Assembly: GCF_024639375.1 (NCBI RefSeq)
Contig: NZ_JAHEIM010000002.1
Coordinates: 1-64,000, forward strand
DNA from: Rhodoluna sp.
GTDB taxonomy: Bacteria; Actinomycetota; Actinomycetes; Actinomycetales; Microbacteriaceae
Direction of reading: 5' to 3'
DNA length: 64,000 bases
Part shown: one piece after another, positions 42,158 to 51,600 of the stretch
How the letters are laid out: each line of letters begins with the position of its first letter
How positions within the stretch are numbered: position 1 is the stretch's first letter
Program-made: the position numbers and the translations under genes
The notes under the pieces: model-generated
The model's input: only the letters and a program-made list of their open reading frames with translations
The model's database searches: none
What the model was told of the DNA's origin: nothing

Positions 42158-43606
42158 GTGATTGCTCTGCTGACCAAAACCATGGCTGATTCAACCTTGC
42201 GCCGGGCATACAACCGATTTGGGTTTTGGTTTGTTTTGGCCATTGCGGCTGTGCTCAGGCTTTGGAATCTTGGGTATCCGAGCAAATTAGTTTTTGATGA
42301 AACCTATTACGTCAAAGATGCCTGGACACTTTGGAACACGGGTGCCGAAAGAGCTTGGCCCGCAGATGCAAATGCCGCATTCGAAAGCGGCCACGTAAAT
42401 GACTTTCTAACTGATCCGAGTTTTGTAGTTCACCCGCCGCTAGGCAAATGGATCATCGGCTTTGGCATGTGGGTTTTCGGTGCCGAGAATCCATTCAGTT
42501 GGCGAATCGCAACTGCAGTTCTAGGCATCGCGGCAGTGGCACTGCTCATGATTATTGCCAAGCTGGTTTTCAAGTCGCACACCTGGGCGATTACCGCCGG
42601 GTTGATTTTTGCAATCGATGGGCACGCCATTGTGCTCTCGCGCACTGCTTTGCTTGACAACATTTTGATGTTCTTTGCCCTGCTGGCTTTCTACTTCATG
42701 CTGCGGCATATCAATTCGCGAGACACATCCGTAGTTAGCTGGCGCCAGCCGTGGTTGCTGGCGATGGCCCTGGCCCTGGGAGCGGCCACCGCAGTCAAGT
42801 GGTCGGGCCTTTACTTTGTTGCGGTCTTCGGCATTTATGTTGTGCTCACCGATGTGCTCGACCGACGAGCCGCCGATCAAGAGCATTGGGCACGCAAGGG
42901 TATTTTTGGCCAAGGACTAATCTCGCTGCTAATTACTTTGCCGGCAGTGCTAATTGTTTACCTGGCGAGTTGGCTTGGTTGGATTATTGGCAGCGACGGT
43001 TACGACCGCAACAACTCATCTAATTGGCTGGTCGCCCTTTGGACTTACCACCAGAGTGCCTACGGATTTCACGTCGGGTTGCACACTCCTCACTCTTACG
43101 CCTCCAACCCCCTCACTTGGTTGTTGGCGATTCGACCGACCAGTTTCTTCTATGAAGGTGCCGCGGTGGGCGAAAACGGCTGCGAATTTCAAGCGGGCTG
43201 TTCATCGGCAATCACCGCACTGGGCAATCCACTGATCTGGTGGGCAAGTGCGGTTGCTGTGGTCTATTTAGTGGTTTGGTTTATTCGAACCCGCGATCGC
43301 ACCGCAGCGCTAATTGCCACAGGACTTGTGGCTGGCTATGTGCCTTGGCTTTTCTTCATGGGTCGAACCGTGTTTCAGTTTTATGGCATCGCATTTTTGC
43401 CTTGGATGATTTTGTCTCTGCTTTATGTGTGGCGAATTTATGTTTACCAACCCGACCCAGAACGAGCAGCTCGCGCGAAGGTGTGGCTGCTTGGCTTCGT
43501 AGTTCTAGCCAGCGCACTCACCGTGTTCTTCTTGCCCATTTGGATTGGCACTTGGATTCCCTACCCTTATTGGCTTGTTCACATGTGGTTACCTTCTTGG
43601 ATTTAG
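42158..43606 (+). CDS. Protein O-mannosyltransferase-like (PMT, GT39) membrane protein; start uncertain
   Basis: LVFDETYYVKDAWTLWNTG, VHPPLGKWIIGFGM, multiple TMs; divergent from rsmI. Confidence 0.9.
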   Translation: MIALLTKTMADSTLRRAYNRFGFWFVLAIAAVLRLWNLGYPSKLVFDETYYVKDAWTLWNTGAERAWPADANAAFESGHVNDFLTDPSFVVHPPLGKWIIGFGMWVFGAENPFSWRIATAVLGIAAVALLMIIAKLVFKSHTWAITAGLIFAIDGHAIVLSRTALLDNILMFFALLAFYFMLRHINSRDTSVVSWRQPWLLAMALALGAATAVKWSGLYFVAVFGIYVVLTDVLDRRAADQEHWARKGIFGQGLISLLITLPAVLIVYLASWLGWIIGSDGYDRNNSSNWLVALWTYHQSAYGFHVGLHTPHSYASNPLTWLLAIRPTSFFYEGAAVGENGCEFQAGCSSAITALGNPLIWWASAVAVVYLVVWFIRTRDRTAALIATGLVAGYVPWLFFMGRTVFQFYGIAFLPWMILSLLYVWRIYVYQPDPERAARAKVWLLGFVVLASALTVFFLPIWIGTWIPYPYWLVHMWLPSWI

Positions 43607-43615
43607 GCTTAGGGC

Positions 43616-43894
43616 ATGCCTACTTATGCCGTCACCTACACTTACGCCAATGAACCTGAGGTAATCGCCGAAATTCGCCCAATGCACCGCGAATGGTTGA
43701 GCCAGTTGCTTGAAGAAGGTGTTCTGCTTGCCAGCGGACCAAAGGTTTCAGTGCCCGGTGCACTACTGATTTTTAGGGTCGATCAACTCGACGAACTCGC
43801 TCGACTCCTTGACCGCGACCCGTTTGACATCGCTGGTGTCATCGAAGAACGCGTAATCGAGGAATGGAATCCGCTGTTTGGGCCTTGGAGTTAA
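43616..43894 (+). CDS. YciI family protein
   Basis: RPMHREWLSQLLEEGVLLASGPKVSVPGALLIF. Confidence 0.85.
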   Translation: MPTYAVTYTYANEPEVIAEIRPMHREWLSQLLEEGVLLASGPKVSVPGALLIFRVDQLDELARLLDRDPFDIAGVIEERVIEEWNPLFGPWS

Positions 43895-43895
43895 C

Positions 43896-44732
43896 ATGAC
43901 CTTCTCACCAGAGCAAATGCCGCTGCTGACACTCAACAACGGTCAGCAAATTCCACAACTTGGCCTTGGCGTTTACAAAGTCACGCAAGACATCGCCGTT
44001 GACTTAATTAAGAACGCTGTGGATGCCGGCTACCGCCGAATCGACACTGCCGCGCTTTATGGAAACGAAGCCGAAGTTGGTCAGGCAGTTCGTGAAAGCG
44101 GGCTGGCCCGTGAAGAACTCTTTGTCACGACGAAAATTTGGAATGACCGCCAAGGATACGACGAGGCGCTCGTTGCAATTGATGAAAGTCTTGACCGACT
44201 GAACATCGATTACGTTGACATGTTGTTGATTCACTGGCCTTGCCCAACTCAAAATTTGTTTGTCGAAACTTGGGCCGCTTTTCAAGAGGCACAAAAGGGC
44301 GGCAAAATCCGTGGCATTGGAGTTTCAAATTTTCAACCTGCTCATCTGCAAAAACTAATTGCCGCCGGCGGAACCGTGCCTGCCCTAAACCAGGTAGAGA
44401 TGCACCCCGGCTTGCAACAAAGAGAAGTGCGCGAATTTGACTCAAAGCATGCGATTGCAACTGAAGCCTGGAGCCCATTGGCTAGAGGAAAGTTTGCAGA
44501 CAACGAAGCGCTTCAGTCGTTGGCCGCGGCACACAACAAAAGCGTGACTCAAATCATCGTGCGCTGGCACATTCAGCTGGGCAACCTGGTTATTCCAAAA
44601 ACAACCAGCTCAACTCGCTTGGCTGAAAACATCGACGTCTTTGACTTCGCGCTAACTGAAGAACAAATGGCAACAATCGCAGGCCTAGATTCAGGCATGC
44701 GCACCGGCATGAACCCTGACGAGTTTGGATAA
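43896..44732 (+). CDS. Aldo/keto reductase
   Basis: LTLNNGQQIPQLGLGVYKV, YRRIDTAALYGNEAEVGQAVRESG; ATG at 43896. Confidence 0.94.
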   Translation: MTFSPEQMPLLTLNNGQQIPQLGLGVYKVTQDIAVDLIKNAVDAGYRRIDTAALYGNEAEVGQAVRESGLAREELFVTTKIWNDRQGYDEALVAIDESLDRLNIDYVDMLLIHWPCPTQNLFVETWAAFQEAQKGGKIRGIGVSNFQPAHLQKLIAAGGTVPALNQVEMHPGLQQREVREFDSKHAIATEAWSPLARGKFADNEALQSLAAAHNKSVTQIIVRWHIQLGNLVIPKTTSSTRLAENIDVFDFALTEEQMATIAGLDSGMRTGMNPDEFG

Positions 44733-44736
44733 TCGA

Positions 44737-45630
44737 ATGCGTGTTTTAATTTCTGGAGCAAGTGGACTGATTGCAACTGAACTTGCGAAACAACTCACCG
44801 ATCAGGGTCACGAGCCAATCAAGCTTGTTCGTCGAATTGCCAAAGCACCCAACGAAGTGCAGTGGAATCCAGACGAACTGTTTTTACCAGATGATGTCAT
44901 CGAGAACGTAGATGCGGTTGTCAACTTGGCCGGAGCAACAACCGGGCGAATCCCTTGGACCCGCAAATACAAAAAAGAAATTGTTGACTCCCGAATCAAC
45001 TCAACGCGAACTCTTGTGAAAGCAATGGCAAAAGCAACTAAGCGACCAGCCGTTTTCATCAGCGGTTCAGCTTCAGGTTTTTATGGCGACCGAGGTGCTG
45101 AACTCTTAGGTGAATCGGCAACCAAAGGCACCGGCTTTTTGAGTGACCTTGCAGCAAATTGGGAGCGCGAGGCACAAAAGGCACCAAAGGATGTTCGCGT
45201 AGTTTTGGTGCGCACCACCATGGTGATGTCTCGAAAGTTAGGGGCACTTGGCCGGTTGCTGCCCCTGATCAAACTTGGCATTGGAGGAGCCTTGGGTTCA
45301 GGCAAGCAATTTTGGGCTTGGATCACGGTTGTTGATGAGGCTGCGGCAATCATTCATCTAATCAATACCGAAAGTGCATTTGGGCCATTCAACTTGACCG
45401 CGCCTGAACCAGCAACCTGCAAGCAGATCGTTCGCGCGTTAGGCAAAAACCTAAAGCGACCAACCCTGCTGAATGTTCCTGGTTGGGCTCTTCGACTGTT
45501 ACTGGGTGAAGCTGCAACTGAACTATTGCTAACCAGTCAAAACATGTCAGCACAAAAATTGCTGAAGACTGGTTTTACATTTGCGCACCCAGACTTAAAG
45601 TCGGCTGCCGCCTGGGTCACGGCTAAATAA
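44737..45630 (+). CDS. TIGR01777-type NAD-dependent epimerase
   Basis: MRVLISGASGLIATELAKQL, VVNLAGATTGRIPWTRKYKKEIVDSRINSTRTLV. Confidence 0.92.
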   Translation: MRVLISGASGLIATELAKQLTDQGHEPIKLVRRIAKAPNEVQWNPDELFLPDDVIENVDAVVNLAGATTGRIPWTRKYKKEIVDSRINSTRTLVKAMAKATKRPAVFISGSASGFYGDRGAELLGESATKGTGFLSDLAANWEREAQKAPKDVRVVLVRTTMVMSRKLGALGRLLPLIKLGIGGALGSGKQFWAWITVVDEAAAIIHLINTESAFGPFNLTAPEPATCKQIVRALGKNLKRPTLLNVPGWALRLLLGEAATELLLTSQNMSAQKLLKTGFTFAHPDLKSAAAWVTAK

Positions 45631-45644
45631 ATATTTAGACAAAT

Positions 45645-45676
45645 AAAAACCCCGCCGGTTGCCCGGCGGGGTTTTT
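45645..45676. terminator. Bidirectional rho-independent terminator
   Basis: AAAAACCCCGCCGGttgCCCGGCGGGGTTTTT. Confidence 0.9.
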
Positions 45677-45688
45677 AGTTAAGCGCTA

Positions 45689-46363
45689 TTACTTCTTTGC
45701 AGCAGTCTTGCGAACAGCTGGCTTGCGAGCTGCAGTGGTCTTGCGAACGGCAGGCTTGCGAGCAACGGTCTTCTTTGCAGCTGGCTTTGCAGCAGTCTTG
45801 CGAGCTACTGGCTTCTTAGCAGCAACTGCCTTCTTAACTGCAGGCTTGCGAACAGCTGGCTTAGCCGCTGGCTTTGCAGCAGTCTTGCGAACTACTGGCT
45901 TCTTAGCAGCAACTGCCTTCTTAACTGCAGGCTTGCGCGCAACAGTCTTCTTAGCAGCTGGCTTTGCAGCAGCAGTCTTGCGAACAGCTGGCTTAGCTGC
46001 TGGCTTAGCAGCAGTCTTGCGAACAGCTGGCTTCTTAGCAGCAACTGCCTTCTTAACTGCAGGCTTGCGCGCAACAGTCTTCTTAGCAGCTGGCTTTGCA
46101 GCGGCCTTTACAACTGTCTTGCGTGCGGTGCCGGCAGCCTTCTTAACTGCAGTGCCTGCAGTCTTGGTTGCGCGTGTTGCTGTCTTAGCGGTCTTTGCGA
46201 CCTTCTTTTCTACTAGTGCCACAGTTTCATCTACTTTCTTCTCGAGGTCGACTGCTGCCTTGGCTGCTTCATCAGCAACTTCAGCTGCAAGTTTTCCTGC
46301 ATCTTTAGCGATATTGTTTGCGTTCTTAGCAAAGATTTTCTTTGCGTTGTCAAGAATCCCCAT
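45689..46363 (-). CDS. Histone H1-like Lys/Ala/Pro repeat protein
   Basis: KPAVKKAVAAKKPVVRKTAAKPAAKPAVRK repeats, amphipathic N-terminus MGILDNAKKIFAKNANNIAKDAGKL. Confidence 0.85.
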   Translation of the reverse strand: MGILDNAKKIFAKNANNIAKDAGKLAAEVADEAAKAAVDLEKKVDETVALVEKKVAKTAKTATRATKTAGTAVKKAAGTARKTVVKAAAKPAAKKTVARKPAVKKAVAAKKPAVRKTAAKPAAKPAVRKTAAAKPAAKKTVARKPAVKKAVAAKKPVVRKTAAKPAAKPAVRKPAVKKAVAAKKPVARKTAAKPAAKKTVARKPAVRKTTAARKPAVRKTAAKK

Positions 46364-46450
46364 ACTTAGCTCCTGTTTTTTCTCAGTGCAATAAAAACAC
46401 TACCGACAATAGGTGTTTATTTATGTCAGCGTGTCGTGATTATTTTTTTT

Positions 46451-47104
46451 CTAACCGTTCGCGCGTCTGCGCTTAAGAATGTCATCAAGCTCATCTTGAG
46501 ACAAGGTTTTCTTTTTCGTTTCAACTTTTTCAATTGCAACTACATCAGCCAAAACTGTTTTTGAAATTTCACCGATGCGCTCACGCGGTGCAGGCAACGG
46601 GTTTCGCGACCAAGCACGAGGATCAACTTCGAATGCAAGTTCGTTTTGAGTCTCGCTGCTTTCAACATGGGAAATTTCGCTAAAAATAGCGCTTCTAGCC
46701 CTGTTTGAGCGTGTTACCAGCACAGCAATCTGCTTGCGAGCAGCCCCTGCAACAAGCATTGCAACTGCGGCAACTGCAAGGCTGGCGGCAAACGCCACCC
46801 AATAGAGAGGTGAAGTTGTTGCTAAGTATGCAGTGCAGAAAGCAACCACTGTTGCGATTGCAACCAACGAAGAAAAGATGCGCTTGGTTGTGTTGAGTCG
46901 GTAAAACCGCTCTGCATTTTGGGTGATTGACCTTGAAATATTTTTTTGGGATTTGACCGAATTTATTTCGGTTTTGATGTTCTTGACCACCGATTTCTCG
47001 ATTTGGCGTTCATGGCTTCTCTTGAACCAGGTTGGCACGAACACCCAAAGCCAGAGTCCGGCGATGATCAAAAACAACAAGCCACCAGATCCGTTGAAGT
47101 TCAT
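46451..47104 (-). CDS. Hypothetical membrane protein
   Basis: N-terminal and central TM segments; GGLLFLIIAGLWLWVFVPTWFKRSHER. Confidence 0.75.
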   Translation of the reverse strand: MNFNGSGGLLFLIIAGLWLWVFVPTWFKRSHERQIEKSVVKNIKTEINSVKSQKNISRSITQNAERFYRLNTTKRIFSSLVAIATVVAFCTAYLATTSPLYWVAFAASLAVAAVAMLVAGAARKQIAVLVTRSNRARSAIFSEISHVESSETQNELAFEVDPRAWSRNPLPAPRERIGEISKTVLADVVAIEKVETKKKTLSQDELDDILKRRRANG

Positions 47105-47157
47105 GCTTCAAAGTTAGGTGCCGGGCAGCAGTTATCCGGTGATTTAAAGGGGCGTGT

Positions 47158-47781
47158 TTAACCCCAGCTGGTTTTTCTGAAAGGGTACTCGATTGCAGGC
47201 ACTTCTTTGCGCTGCCATCGGTTTAAAACTCCACCTCGAACTTCATCGTGGGTGAGTGCAAATACATAGTGATCTCGCCATGCGCCGTTGATATGTATGT
47301 AGCGCTCCTTGAGCCCCTCATAGCGAAGGCCCAATTTTTCAACCACGCGAATTGAAGCTTCGTTTTCGGGGCGAATGTCTATTTCAATTCGATGCAAACC
47401 AACAACATTGAATAGGTAATCCATAACTAACGCCACTGCAGTTGGGGCCACCTGACGCCCAGCTACCTCAGGGGCTAACCAATAGCCAATAACTGCACTA
47501 CTTACTGAACCCCAAAGAATATTCGCAACATTTAGTTGCCCCACAACGATTCCGTCGTACTCAATCACAAACGGGAGTCCTTCATCGTTATCCATTTGCT
47601 TCAGCAGGCCGCGTGCTTGTGATTTGATGTCAAAAGAAGACGGGCCATAGGGATTTGTGGCTTCCCACGGCCTCAACCATTCGCGATTGCCAAGAATTAG
47701 TTTTTCTAATTGCTTCACATCTTTCATGCGCAAGATGCGAAGCAGCACACTGCCATGAGCTAGTGCGAAAGAGTTGGCCAC
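47158..47781 (-). CDS. GNAT family (RimJ-like) N-acetyltransferase
   Basis: IGYWLAPEVAGRQVAPTAVALVMDYLFNVVGLHRIEIDIRPENEASIRVVEKLGLRYEG. Confidence 0.93.
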   Translation of the reverse strand: MANSFALAHGSVLLRILRMKDVKQLEKLILGNREWLRPWEATNPYGPSSFDIKSQARGLLKQMDNDEGLPFVIEYDGIVVGQLNVANILWGSVSSAVIGYWLAPEVAGRQVAPTAVALVMDYLFNVVGLHRIEIDIRPENEASIRVVEKLGLRYEGLKERYIHINGAWRDHYVFALTHDEVRGGVLNRWQRKEVPAIEYPFRKTSWG

Positions 47782-47799
47782 GATGGCAAGATTAGTGCC

Positions 47800-48378
47800 A
47801 TGAATGAATTCACCGCAGCAAGCGGCAAGGCAGAACTTCGTGCGAGCCTAAAACAACGCCGCGATGCATTGAGTTTTGACCCAGAACTTTCGGCTGGCCT
47901 AAATGCAGAACTTGCCGAGTTGTGCCTAATCAATGGTGCGAAGAAAATTTCTTGCTATTTAGCATTCGGCAACGAGCCCGACACTGAGCTGTTCATCGAT
48001 TGGGCACTCGACCAGCAAATCGAGGTTCTTGCGCCAGTCTCAAAAGAGTCAGGCGAACTTGAGTGGATTCGTTTCGATGGCGTAACAGCACCTGGAATAT
48101 TTGGATTCCACGAACCAGTAGGCGAAATCGTCGACGCCTCTGACGTTGACCTCATGATTGTCCCTGCGCTTGCCATCGATCAAAAGGGCAACCGCATTGG
48201 CAAGGGCAAAGGTTTCTACGACCGTTATCTGGCAACACTGACCAGCACACCCCCTCTAGTGGCTGTGGTCTACGACGAAGAACTGCTTGAAAGCATTCCG
48301 GCAGAGCCACACGATAAGCCGATTGATGCCGTGGTGACTCCAAGCCAAACCGTGCGGTTCAATCAGCGGTTAAAATAG
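47800..48378 (+). CDS. 5-formyltetrahydrofolate cyclo-ligase
   Basis: LRASLKQRRDAL, VPALAIDQKGNRIGKGKGFYDRYLA. Confidence 0.93.
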   Translation: MNEFTAASGKAELRASLKQRRDALSFDPELSAGLNAELAELCLINGAKKISCYLAFGNEPDTELFIDWALDQQIEVLAPVSKESGELEWIRFDGVTAPGIFGFHEPVGEIVDASDVDLMIVPALAIDQKGNRIGKGKGFYDRYLATLTSTPPLVAVVYDEELLESIPAEPHDKPIDAVVTPSQTVRFNQRLK

Positions 48379-48382
48379 ATTC

Positions 48383-48601
48383 GTGCCCACTTATTCATAT
48401 GCTTGCAAGGCCTGCGAGCACACCTTCGACATTCAGCAGTCATTTAGCGATGACGCTTTGAAAGTGTGCCCAAAATGTGGGGGCGAATTGCGCAAGGTTT
48501 ATGGTTCACTCGGGGTCACCTTCAAAGGCAGCGGTTTTTACCGCACCGATTCTGCATCCGGCTCTGGCCCTTCATCGAGCAGTAGCCCAAAAAGCGACTA
48601 G
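48383..48601 (+). CDS. FmdB family zinc-ribbon protein
   Basis: MPTYSYACKACEHTFDIQQSFSDDALKVCPKCGG; GTG start. Confidence 0.92.
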   Translation: MPTYSYACKACEHTFDIQQSFSDDALKVCPKCGGELRKVYGSLGVTFKGSGFYRTDSASGSGPSSSSSPKSD

Positions 48602-51600
48602 CCCCAGTGTGGCGGCTTGTCTTGTCGCAAGCGTGAATCATTCGATTCGGTGCGGTCACCCCAAGCAGCATCTGTGTCTTCAAAGGCGCGGTCAGCCGCG
48701 TCAAATAATGGCAGTGGCCGCTTAGAAACCTGCATGCCCAGACCCTCAGCAATTCTGATTGCCAAAGCCTGCGGATCTGAGAAAAGTTCAAAACTAAATA
48801 CTCGTTGATACTTCCATCCCAAAGATTGAATCAGTCCTGGACGAATCTTGAATCGCTCAGTGCGATTCTCACCTGGAATTGACCAATCAGGTTCAATCAC
48901 GATTGCAGTTTTAGCGAAGGCTGCGATTAGCGGCAGTTCTTTTGAATAGCCCTCTTCTACCCTGGCACCCAATTTCTTTAGGCGCAGACCTAAGTCGGCA
49001 AGCATTGGATCACTGGTTGATGCACTGTTCGAAGCGGTTGCAGTTGCTGCGGTGAGCAAATCAGCAAGCAATACTGCCCCGTTGCTAAGGCGGTCAGTAG
49101 GCACATCTTCTGGGCCAAAGCAGCTAACCACAGTGATTTGTCGCTTCGAGCTAACTAACAAATTCGCTAGATTGCGACGACCATCGGCTTCGCTCAATTG
49201 ACCAAAATTTGAAAGAACCGCACCATGGGAAGTTCGCCCAAAACCGATAGAAAAAATCACACGATCAGCAACTCGGTGAGTGAGGTCTGAAATCGGAGAC
49301 ACTTCGAACTTTTCGCGACCGTGAGCTTCGAAGAACTCTGCCAACTGTGGGCGTTGTTGCAATCCGTTGGCAACTGCCGCGCGAATTCGTTCAGCGTGTA
49401 CTGCCGACGCACTTGCCACCAACAAAGACTGCTCGGGGTGCCACAGCGCATGGTTGAAAACTAATTCGACAACGCGATCAACTTCGGCATCAAGGCTCTC
49501 TGTGGCACCTTCGATGGTTGTCTTAGCGCGGTTGCCTTCGCTCACAACATCTAGCAAGAAATTTGACTCGCCAAAATACTCTGCAGCCGAAGGCAGGTAT
49601 CCGATGCGGTTTTGATAGAACTCTCGATTAATCAAAGCGGCAAGCGTTTGGCTGGTGGTGCGGTAGCTTCGGCGCAGCACCTCGGTGCCAAAAACTTTGC
49701 GTGTTTCATCGAATACCGAGCTTGCAGGGTCAGGCTTTTGCAGGGCGCTTGGCTTCGGTTCGATTTCAAAACCGGTAGGCATTGCGATGGCGTCGTCACC
49801 AAATGCAATCAACTGCTTAGCCCGACGAATTGCAGACAGGTTCTCAGCGATGGTTGAACCGGCTGCATCGAGCACCATCACAACGTCGAAAGTTTGTGAC
49901 TTGTCGAAACTGCTTGGCACTTCGTATGGAGAAGCGATTAGCGCCGGAGCAATTATTGGCCAGATGTTTGGCGCCGCCAACTTGGCATCAGCAAAAGAAG
50001 CTTTTCCTGATTTGAGCAAAACTTTCAATGACGCGGCCTCGCTTGGCGACTGCTTCAACGCTGCGTGCCATCGGTTTGCCAATTCGGCTGCCAACACCGA
50101 CGCACCAATTTGAATTTGAGAGTCATAGGCATTTCTGAAGTTCTCTTCATTCGCCTCTAACTGTTCAGCAGAGAAACCCAAGATGGCTTCATCGCGTGAA
50201 ACCAAAACTTCGAGGGCAGATTGCCACCAGGCCTGCTCCAACTCGACAGCAATGTTTTGTTTGGCAACGTGCAATTTGGCCAGGTCGCGCGCAAGCCCGC
50301 CAAGGCCAGCCTCGCGCAGTCGAGCAACCAGCATCGATCGCTCGCCAAGATTCTCTAGGGCATCTGAATGTTCGGCAAGAGAATTCAGTTTTGACTTGAG
50401 CAAATTCAGTGGCAATTTAACCAACGCAGGTTCGTCTGATTCTGCGTCGAGGTGACCTTGCAATGTTTCGAGGTCGGCAACGAATGCCTGGTATTCAACC
50501 TGCGCATCGGCAATACCTAATGGCACTTGAGGTGCCGTCGCAACCTGGCAAAACAGTTTCCACTGTTCACGTTGCTCTTGAATTGCAATAAGCGAAGCGT
50601 GCATGTCTGAGGTGTGCATTCCCGGGCGCAAATATTCTTTTGCCAATTTCTTCAACCGGCGGCGATTTGCGCCAGACATGCTGCTGCGCTCGCTCTTGTC
50701 GACCCCGCGACGGCCGGCAGTTGCAGCAATAAGTTCAGTCAATGGGCGATCAAAGACATCTGCAACAAATTTGTCTAGCGTCTCCCGAATGCCAACAAAT
50801 AGTTCTAGGTAGACGCCCCAGTCTTCAACCGAGTCGGCGGGTTTGAAATTAACCTTCTGTGTGAATTCAGCCAAAGCGTTTGACAGCGACGGGAACTTTT
50901 CATCACGAAGTTTTTTAGCCAAATTAATTGCATGCTCAACTTGGGCGGGAGATTCAAACCGTGCCTGATACCAAGCGGTATCTTGTGGACCAAACCTGAA
51001 CTCACCCAGCTCCTCTGCCTCGCTGACCATGGCCAAGGCTTCAGCGCGATCAAGGTGACGCAGCAAGTGATCTTTTGGAATTCGAGCGTTGGTTAGTGGC
51101 GGGTGAGGCATTGCACTGAGCGATGATAGTTCGCGAAAAACTCGAGCAATCGACACACCAAGTTCTTCATCAGTTTGATTTAGCGCAACAAAATACTCGT
51201 CAAGTTTCTGCTCGGCGATAATTCGATTTTCTCTAGGTGCCAGGGCATCTGCAGGTTGGGCTTTTTCATTTCTCGAGATAGCCGAGATGACATCCACCCA
51301 GGTTGAGTGAGAGCGAACCGCGAGACCGGCTAAACCTATTGACGATAAGCGATCGGTGAGTTCATCAATGGTTTGCCTTCTTGGAGCGACCAGTAAAACG
51401 CGGTTGCCTTCCAAAACCAAACCGGTCAGCACGTTGATAGCCGTCTGCAAGTAGCCACAACCTGGCAACGTCTCAACCGCAAAGCTTTGACCCGCCAGAG
51501 CACGGGCAACAATTCGCATCTGGGTGGCGTCGGCGTCAACCACCAAATTCAACTGAGGAATCGCTACCTCTGGCAATCCATCTCCAGGTGCTCCAACCAA

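Noticed and set aside
45720-46090. Repeats here as a possible CRISPR array
   Set aside because: Units are in-frame coding repeats of a Lys/Ala-rich protein without unique spacers.
45708-46394. 228-aa Ala/Thr/Leu-rich ORF on the plus strand
   Set aside because: It is the antisense reading of the Lys/Ala repeats of the histone-like gene; the repetitive codons keep the reverse frame open. No independent coding support.
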